Assembly: GCA_000702245.1 (NCBI GenBank)
Contig: JNKY01000001.1
Span: forward strand, 1-64,000
DNA length: 64,000 nt
Reading direction: 5' to 3'
Origin: Lachnospiraceae bacterium C6A11
GTDB lineage: Bacteria > Bacillota > Clostridia > Lachnospirales > Lachnospiraceae
In this document: in pieces, positions 60,520 through 64,000 of the stretch
Position numbering within the stretch: position 1 is the stretch's first letter
How the letters are laid out: each line of letters opens with the position of its first letter
Notes under the pieces: generated by a model
Told to the model about the DNA's origin: nothing
Seen by the model: the letters and a program-made list of their open reading frames with translations, nothing else
The model's database searches: none
Position numbers and translations under genes: made by a program

Positions 60520-62109
60520 ATGGATTTGCACAGAAGAAAAACCAGACTGGCGTTTTTGATGGCCTGTTTCATGTTTATGGTATTTGCGACAAGTACCTTT
60601 GCTGAGGCGGCAACGGTCAGAAACAGCGACAAGACTTCAGCATCAAGCGACACGGCGATTGTGGGCGTCAGTGGAAGCTACGACAAGGTAAATACCTCAA
60701 CACTTCTTGCAAGGATCAATGCGATCAGAAAGGAAGCGTGCAAGGAGGGAGTATGGTGCAGACAGCTTAACAGAAAGCTTACAAGCGGCGATTATGTTCC
60801 AATCACATGGGATTCTACACTCGAATATATAGCACAGATCAGAGCGGCTGAGGCGGACGTTTATATGTCTCACAACAGACCGAACGGCACATCAACATTT
60901 ACGATGAGCTATAACGGTAAGACTGCTAACGGCGAGGTTATCGCATGGAACTATGGCGGCATCCTGAACGGTATCGAAGCGTGGTACAGCGAGAAGGAGC
61001 TTTATCTGAAGAATCCTGTGTCCGACACAGCAAATATCGGCCATTATGCGGCTATGATCAATCCGAACAACAGAAGTATAGGTCTTGCGGCTTTCCAGTC
61101 AAAAGATACCTCTTCTGATTACGAGCTCTCAACATACATGGGCGAGTTCGGAGCAGGCTTCGGCGACGGTAAATCTATCAACGTTTCCGGAGATTATATC
61201 CAGAAGATGGAGATTCTTACAAAGAACGTTACAGCAGTTAAGCTTACCGGCGACACTTCTGTTACCAGAGGCGAGTCGAAGACTCTGACAGCAAAGTGCA
61301 ACATCAAGACTAATGGTGCTTGGACAGTTATCACACAGAATGCGATCGTTTATTCCGGAGCAACCTGGACATCATCTGATACATCGGTTGCAACCGTTGA
61401 TAATAACGGTAAGGTTACAGGCAAGAAGGCCGGTATCGCGAAGATCACAGTAAAGCTTGGTAGCTATGAGGCTTCAGTAAACATGAAGGTTCAGCCTGAA
61501 AGAGTTGTTAAGACAACATACAACGGCGTTACAGGCTGGTATTACATAGGCGACAACGGCAAGGTTGATCCAAAATACAACGGCTTCGCTCCAAACAAGA
61601 ACGGCTGGTGGTACATCGAGAACGGTAAGGTCACCTTCAACAAGAATGATGTTATCAAGGGAACCGTTGACGGAACAAACGCTTGGTGGTACGTAAAGGG
61701 CAGCCAGGTTAAGTTCACAAATACAGTTGCTAAGAACAAGAACGGCTGGTGGAAGATCACCAACGGTAAGGTTGATTTTAATTATACCGGTATCGCTAAG
61801 AACGAAAACGGCTGGTGGCGTATCGTAAACGGCAAGGTTGACTTCAATTGCAACACAGTCGAGAAGAACGAGAACGGCTGGTGGAAGTGTAAAGGCGGCA
61901 AGGTAGACTTCAACTACAACGGAGTTGCAAAGAACAGCTACGGCTGGTGGAAGTGCAGTGGCGGTAAGGTTGATTTCAACTTCAACGGAATCGCACAGAA
62001 TGAGTACGGCCGCTGGTACTGTAAGGGTGGCAAGGTTGACTTTAACTACAACGGAACTGTGACCTATAACGGTACAAAGTACACCATTAAGGGCGGCAAG
62101 GTTCAGTAG
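60520..62109 (+). CDS. Secreted CAP-domain protein with Ig-like domain and wall-binding repeats
   Basis: Domain order: signal peptide (1-30), CAP/SCP domain (about 55-225; [45 protein letters not shown]), BIG2-type Ig-like domain (about 240-330; [19 protein letters not shown]), then nine GWW..K.GKVDFN repeats to the end. Bacterial CAP proteins have unclear roles; adhesion, protease or lipid binding have been proposed. It follows the GH9 gene by 20 nt, and the shared repeats indicate a common surface location. RBS GGAGGG precedes ATG 60520. A terminator follows. Confidence 0.87.
   Translation: MDLHRRKTRLAFLMACFMFMVFATSTFAEAATVRNSDKTSASSDTAIVGVSGSYDKVNTSTLLARINAIRKEACKEGVWCRQLNRKLTSGDYVPITWDSTLEYIAQIRAAEADVYMSHNRPNGTSTFTMSYNGKTANGEVIAWNYGGILNGIEAWYSEKELYLKNPVSDTANIGHYAAMINPNNRSIGLAAFQSKDTSSDYELSTYMGEFGAGFGDGKSINVSGDYIQKMEILTKNVTAVKLTGDTSVTRGESKTLTAKCNIKTNGAWTVITQNAIVYSGATWTSSDTSVATVDNNGKVTGKKAGIAKITVKLGSYEASVNMKVQPERVVKTTYNGVTGWYYIGDNGKVDPKYNGFAPNKNGWWYIENGKVTFNKNDVIKGTVDGTNAWWYVKGSQVKFTNTVAKNKNGWWKITNGKVDFNYTGIAKNENGWWRIVNGKVDFNCNTVEKNENGWWKCKGGKVDFNYNGVAKNSYGWWKCSGGKVDFNFNGIAQNEYGRWYCKGGKVDFNYNGTVTYNGTKYTIKGGKVQ
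61520..62107 (+). repeat. Nine wall-binding repeats in the CAP protein
   Basis: The same GWW...GKVDF units as in the GH9 gene, ending TIKGGKVQ. The first three units align unit by unit with the first three of the GH9 array, including the irregular AWWYV..SQVKF unit, so the arrays share an origin. Confidence 0.9.
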
Positions 62110-62141
62110 CCCGGAGTTAATTTAATATTTTGAATGTTCAC

Positions 62142-62180
62142 GCTGCGATCTTTGGAGCTTTCCGAAGGTCGCAGCCTTTT
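62142..62180 (+). terminator. Terminator after the CAP gene
   Basis: GCTGCGATCTT pairs with AAGGTCGCAGC (one G-T) around a 12-nt loop, followed by C then TTTT. Confidence 0.88.
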
Positions 62181-62313
62181 GTTTATGTTGTTTTCCTGCA
62201 TATTTTGTGATAAAATTATACGATATATATAGAGAAGTGAACTAACAGTCAAGAGGGGCATTAATATAATTCACAGGCGGGGTTAAAACTGTGAAAGGAT
62301 CACAATTTGGATA

Positions 62314-63792
62314 ATGTCAGATAAGAAACAGGCGTCACTCAAAGTCAATTTCATACTGAACGCGATACTCACGATGTCGGGATTTATCTTCCCGCTTATT
62401 TCCTTCCCGTACGTATCGAGAATACTGAAGCCGGTGGGCACGGGAAAGGTTCAGTTCGCAGCAAGTATCGTTTCGTATTTTGCAATGTTTGCGGCACTCG
62501 GAACATCGACCTATGGTGTCCGCGCGTGCGCGAAGGTCAGGGACGACAGGGAGAAGCTGTCTAAGACAACTCAGGAAATATTTTACCTGAACGTTCTGAC
62601 CAGTGTCATCTCATATGTGCTGCTGTTCGGCTGTATACTGTTTATTCCAAAGCTGCGAAATGAGAAGTGGCTCTACTTCATCTCGAGCCTGCTGATCTTC
62701 TTCACAACGATTGGCATGGAGTGGCTCTACAAGGGCCTTGAAAAATACAAATACATCACCATCCGTTCGGTGATCTTCAAGTTCATCGCACTGATCGGTA
62801 TGTTCCTTCTTATCCACAAGAAGGCTGACTACGAGATTTACGCGGGACTGACGATCTTCGCATCGTCTGCATCGGGAATTCTGAATTTCCTGAACGCGAG
62901 AAAATACGTCAGCTTCAGAAGGCTGGAGCATTACGACTTTAAACCGCACCTTAAGGCTCTGCTGGTGTTCTTCGCCATGAGCTGTGCAACAACGATATAT
63001 CTGCATCTGGACACGGTCATGCTTGGCTTCATGACGAACGACACGGAGGTTGGATATTATAACGCTTCCGTTAAGATCAAGACGATCCTGGTCAGTGTCG
63101 TGACCTCGCTTGGAGCGGTGCTCCTGCCGAGAGCAGCCTACTATGTTGAGCACAACATGATGGACGACTTCAGGAAGATCACGTCGAAGGCACTGAACTT
63201 TGTCTGGATATTTGCGACACCATTGATGGTGTATTTTATGCTTTTTGCGTCGGAGGGAATCTACTTCCTGTCCGGTAAGGACTACGCAGATGCGATAGTA
63301 CCGATGATAGTGATCATGCCGACAACACTGCTGATCGGTCTCACAAATATCATGGGAATAGAAATACTCGTGCCAACAGGACGCGAGAAAATAGTACTTT
63401 ATTCGGAGATCGCAGGCGCGATAGTCGACCTGATACTGAACGCGATACTCATCCCGCAGCTGAAGTCTACGGGAGCTGCCATCGGAACGCTGGTGGCTGA
63501 GCTGGTGGTATTTATCTATCAGTACATCGCGCTTAAGAAGGAAGTCAGCGACGACTTCAGGCACACAAGCTACTGGAAGATAATGATCGCACTGATCCTT
63601 GCGTCGGGCGCATCCTTCTGGGTGAAGCTCCTGCCGCTGGGCAACTCGATGCTCCACAGCTTCGTCAAGCTGGGCATCTCCGGAGTGATGTTCTTCGCAG
63701 TTTACGGTGCCATACTCATCGCAACTAAGGAGAAGATGGCGCAGAACATATTTGGAACTATTATAGGTAAGCTCCGTAAGAAGAAAATCTGA
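62314..63792 (+). CDS. Polysaccharide flippase, second Wzx-type
   Basis: A 492-residue membrane protein with about 14 helices of the Wzx/MurJ-like superfamily: FILNAILTMSGFIFPLISFPYVSRIL at the start and PVGTGKVQFAASIVSYFAMFAALG are typical. It moves lipid-linked repeat units across the membrane. It differs clearly from the flippase at 1576. It is followed by a glf start, which suggests that the window ends at the beginning of another cell-surface polysaccharide cluster containing galactofuranose. RBS AAAGGA precedes ATG 62314. Confidence 0.92.
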   Translation: MSDKKQASLKVNFILNAILTMSGFIFPLISFPYVSRILKPVGTGKVQFAASIVSYFAMFAALGTSTYGVRACAKVRDDREKLSKTTQEIFYLNVLTSVISYVLLFGCILFIPKLRNEKWLYFISSLLIFFTTIGMEWLYKGLEKYKYITIRSVIFKFIALIGMFLLIHKKADYEIYAGLTIFASSASGILNFLNARKYVSFRRLEHYDFKPHLKALLVFFAMSCATTIYLHLDTVMLGFMTNDTEVGYYNASVKIKTILVSVVTSLGAVLLPRAAYYVEHNMMDDFRKITSKALNFVWIFATPLMVYFMLFASEGIYFLSGKDYADAIVPMIVIMPTTLLIGLTNIMGIEILVPTGREKIVLYSEIAGAIVDLILNAILIPQLKSTGAAIGTLVAELVVFIYQYIALKKEVSDDFRHTSYWKIMIALILASGASFWVKLLPLGNSMLHSFVKLGISGVMFFAVYGAILIATKEKMAQNIFGTIIGKLRKKKI

Positions 63793-63944
63793 TCATACGG
63801 GCAAATTATTAAGAATAAAGTTTATAAGGGTATTAAATGATGTGGATCGATCCGTGAGCAGAATGTGTCCCTGAAGGCGTATTTTGTTACAAATGAAGGG
63901 ACATATTATGGCGCGGATCGTTAACAAGGGATTAGGAGGTAATA

Positions 63945-64000
63945 ATGATGGCACAGTTTGATTATCTGATTGTAGGAGCGGGTCTCTACGGAGCAACCTT
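63945..64000 (+). CDS. glf: UDP-galactopyranose mutase, N-terminal part only
   Basis: After a strong AGGAGG, the frame reads MMAQFDYLIVGAGLYGAT, the FAD-binding Rossmann start (GAGLYGAT) of UDP-galactopyranose mutase. ATG 63945 or 63948 may start it. Only about 18 residues are in the window, so identity rests on that motif and on the polysaccharide flippase next to it. The enzyme would make UDP-galactofuranose. Confidence 0.75.
   Translation, partial: MMAQFDYLIVGAGLYGAT

Noticed and set aside
62611-63657. 348-codon minus-strand frame
   Set aside because: It is antisense to a clear flippase gene, has a Cys/His/Arg-rich composition without motifs and no ribosome site.

Overview
The window looks like a chromosomal segment from a pectin-degrading Lachnospiraceae bacterium of the Lachnospira / Butyrivibrio / Pseudobutyrivibrio type. 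This rests on gene content and style: Firmicutes ribosome binding sites (AGGAGG), consensus sigma-A promoters, a clostridial PFOR, glycine/tryptophan wall-binding repeats typical of secreted Lachnospiraceae enzymes, and full galacturonate catabolism. The genus is inferred. I saw no rRNA, tRNA, CRISPR array or prophage module.

Layout. (1) 1-259: partial IS3-type transposase at the edge. (2) 409-13175: a plus-strand exopolysaccharide cluster with a pyruvyl-transferase-like protein, flippase, GT2, SDR, rmlD, rmlC, rmlA, a very large membrane protein with a repeat tail (probable polymerase/ligase), and a polyprenyl-phosphate sugar-1-phosphate transferase. (3) 13177-19940: an AT-rich accessory island behind a consensus promoter. 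It holds a coiled-coil protein, a small membrane protein, a GNNSTQ-motif protein, an AAA ATPase paired with a small ExK nuclease-like protein, and a DUF4869-like protein paired with a P-loop/TOPRIM-like protein. Two relics of the polysaccharide genes lie inside it: an rmlA 3' fragment and a sugar-transferase copy with two internal deletions. (4) 20048-24185: radical SAM protein, pyridoxamine kinase and CytX-like transporter (minus), then a diguanylate cyclase. (5) 24319-30568: an operon of a double RnfB-like ferredoxin, PFOR and a GltA/NfnB-like flavoprotein. (6) 30838-32835: a beta-lactamase-fold serine hydrolase. (7) 33111-57769: the pectin/uronate region. It has a LacI regulator, kdgK-kduI-kduD-kdgA-pta, a GGDEF-GAF protein, a MATE exporter, uxaC-uxaB-uxaA (minus), pectinesterase, an AraC regulator, an ABC importer, and a YesL-like protein, isomerase, GH105, GH28 and second sugar kinase. 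(8) 58088-62109: secreted GH9 cellulase and a CAP-domain protein sharing wall-binding repeats. (9) 62314-64000: flippase and the start of glf, probably another polysaccharide cluster.

How it fits together. Pectin fragments would enter through the ABC importer and be trimmed by enzymes without visible signal peptides (CE8, GH105, GH28). Galacturonate passes through UxaC/UxaB/UxaA, and unsaturated uronate through KduI/KduD, to KDG. KdgK and KdgA then give pyruvate and glyceraldehyde-3-phosphate. PFOR and Pta continue from pyruvate to acetyl-CoA and acetyl-phosphate. The same 14-bp palindrome, TGTAAGCGCTTACA, lies in the promoter regions of the ferredoxin-PFOR operon, the kdgK operon and the uxaC operon, and a cre-like variant precedes the importer. 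Uronate catabolism and its redox outlet therefore appear to be one regulon.

Most novel material: the accessory island with its two ATPase-plus-partner pairs between duplicated polysaccharide genes; a 20-bp element shared by the island promoter and the GH9 promoter; and the polymerase-like protein with about 17 tyrosine-rich repeats.
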